Shown here piece by piece: positions 63,239-64,000 of a DNA stretch of 64,000 nucleotides. The notes beneath the pieces were generated by a model. That model made no database searches. It was not told where the DNA came from and saw only the letters and a list, made by a program, of their open reading frames with translations. This stretch comes from Pseudorhodoferax sp. Leaf267 (GTDB taxonomy: Bacteria; Pseudomonadota; Gammaproteobacteria; Burkholderiales; Burkholderiaceae_C): NCBI RefSeq assembly GCF_001422405.1, contig NZ_LMMV01000012.1, positions 846,830 through 910,829 on the forward strand. The letters run 5' to 3'. Positions within the stretch are counted from its first letter, which is position 1; every line of letters starts with the position of its first letter. The translations under genes were made by a program, and so were the position numbers.

Positions 63239-64000
63239 ATGGCCTTCAGCTCCGACAGCGTCACCGTGTTCCTCGCCGTGCTCGACCACGGCTCCTTCTC
63301 GGCGGCCGCGCGCGCGCTCAAGCGCGTGCCCTCGGCCGTCAGCATGGCGATCGCCAACCTGGAGGCCGATCTTGCGCTGCCGCTGTTCGACCGCGGCGGG
63401 CGCGAGCCCCAGCCGACGGCCGCCGCCCGCGCGCTGGAGCCGCAGGCGCGCCAGCTGGCGCTGCAGCTGCGCGCGCTCGATGCCCATGCGCTGTCGCTCA
63501 CGCAGGGCCTGGAGAAACGGCTCACGCTGGCCATCGCGCCCGAGCTGCTGTCGGCGCGCTGGAGCGGCCCGCTGGCGGTGCTGGCGGCCGAGCACCCGCT
63601 GCTCGACGTGGAGGTGCTGGTGGCGCCGCAGACCGACGCGCTGGCGCTGCTGCACACCGGCCGCGTGCAGCTGGCGCTGGTGTTCGAGCGCCCGCTGCTC
63701 GACGGCCGTGAGGGCTTCGAGCAGGTCGGCGACGAGACCCTGGTGGCCGTGGCCGCGCCGCGGCATGCGCTGATGCACGCAGCCGAGCCGCTGGGCGAGG
63801 CGCATCTGACGGCCACGCGCCAGGTCGTCATCGCCGGGCGCGACACCGGCGTGGCCGACACGCGCGTGCTGTTCGCACGCCACCAGTGGCACACCGACAG
63901 CCCCGAGGCCGCCTGCGGCCTGCTGGAGGCGGGCCTGGGCTGGGGCTGGCTGCCGCGCAGCATCGTGCAGTGGCGGCTGGACGCCGGCACGCTCGCGCTG
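63239..64000 (+). CDS. LysR-type regulator (3' end outside window)
   Basis: 254 codons are visible of a LysR regulator. The helix-turn-helix is VFLAVLDHGSFSAAARALKRVPSAVSMAIANLEADLALPLFDRGGR, and the effector domain follows (LTLAIAPELLSARW, DALALLHTGRVQLALVFERPLLDG). The gene lies 40 bp downstream of the amidohydrolase, same strand, and continues beyond the window. Its target cannot be told. Confidence 0.9.
   Translation, partial: MAFSSDSVTVFLAVLDHGSFSAAARALKRVPSAVSMAIANLEADLALPLFDRGGREPQPTAAARALEPQARQLALQLRALDAHALSLTQGLEKRLTLAIAPELLSARWSGPLAVLAAEHPLLDVEVLVAPQTDALALLHTGRVQLALVFERPLLDGREGFEQVGDETLVAVAAPRHALMHAAEPLGEAHLTATRQVVIAGRDTGVADTRVLFARHQWHTDSPEAACGLLEAGLGWGWLPRSIVQWRLDAGTLAL

Overview
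The window comes from a high-GC (about 70%) photosynthetic betaproteobacterium, most likely Burkholderiales close to the Rubrivivax/Rhodoferax/Roseateles group. The basis is the carotenoid-bacteriochlorophyll-reaction-centre gene order (crtCD / crtEF-bchCXYZ-puf), a BciA-type 8-vinyl reductase, a four-haem PufC, glutamyl-tRNA reductase (C5) haem synthesis, and flanking genes of Burkholderiales type (Bug/TctC receptors, CaiB transferases, a tandem glycine riboswitch on an FAD amino-acid dehydrogenase). The species itself is inference.

Layout. 1-5431: a tightly overlapping signalling operon (GGDEF-EAL-receiver protein cut by the window edge, HDOD protein, histidine kinase, receiver-HD-GYP protein). 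5688-25147: one arm of a photosynthesis gene cluster: bchO (-), crtI-crtB-hemA-orf42-bciA (+), crtDC (-), crtEF-bchCXYZ (+), then puf genes B, orf73, A, L, M, C (+). Three intergenic regions carry TGT-N12-ACA operators of the PpsR/CrtJ type, and two of these have a second half-conserved site exactly 8 bp downstream. 25150-31334: LysR-controlled acyl-CoA genes with a decayed LysR copy and an internally deleted MaoC hydratase. 31349-35550: a second LysR / HMG-CoA-lyase-like / CaiB / TctC cluster. 35542-43588: class II DAHP synthase, a beta-propeller protein and its neighbouring regulator, a glutathione transferase, phenylalanine hydroxylase, tRNA-Cys, tRNA-Leu and a few general genes. 43611-47570: murI and two divergent, unrelated fumarases. 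47691-52458: MarR regulator, tannase-family lipoprotein, riboswitch-controlled amino-acid dehydrogenase, small regulator. 52637-56880: a DUF4331 / lipoprotein / TPR / HupE-UreJ operon. 57528-63198: a LacI-controlled TRAP transporter operon with a hydroxyacid dehydrogenase and an amidohydrolase. 63239-end: a LysR gene cut by the window edge.

How the genes work together. CrtE and CrtB make phytoene, CrtI desaturates it, and CrtC, CrtD and CrtF convert it to methoxylated spheroidene/spirilloxanthin-type carotenoids. HemA feeds tetrapyrrole synthesis, BciA reduces the 8-vinyl group, and BchXYZ plus BchC form the bacteriochlorin ring and its 3-acetyl group. BchO is linked to Mg chelation. PufB/A form LH1, PufL/M the reaction-centre core and PufC the electron donor. 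crtA, puhA, bchFNBHLM, bchDI, bchGP and ppsR are not in the window and must lie elsewhere if the cell is phototrophic.

The most interesting item is orf73 (21685-21906), a well-expressed-looking single-helix membrane protein inserted between pufB and pufA. It is neither an LH1 alpha nor an LH1 beta polypeptide and is a candidate unrecognised RC-LH1 subunit.
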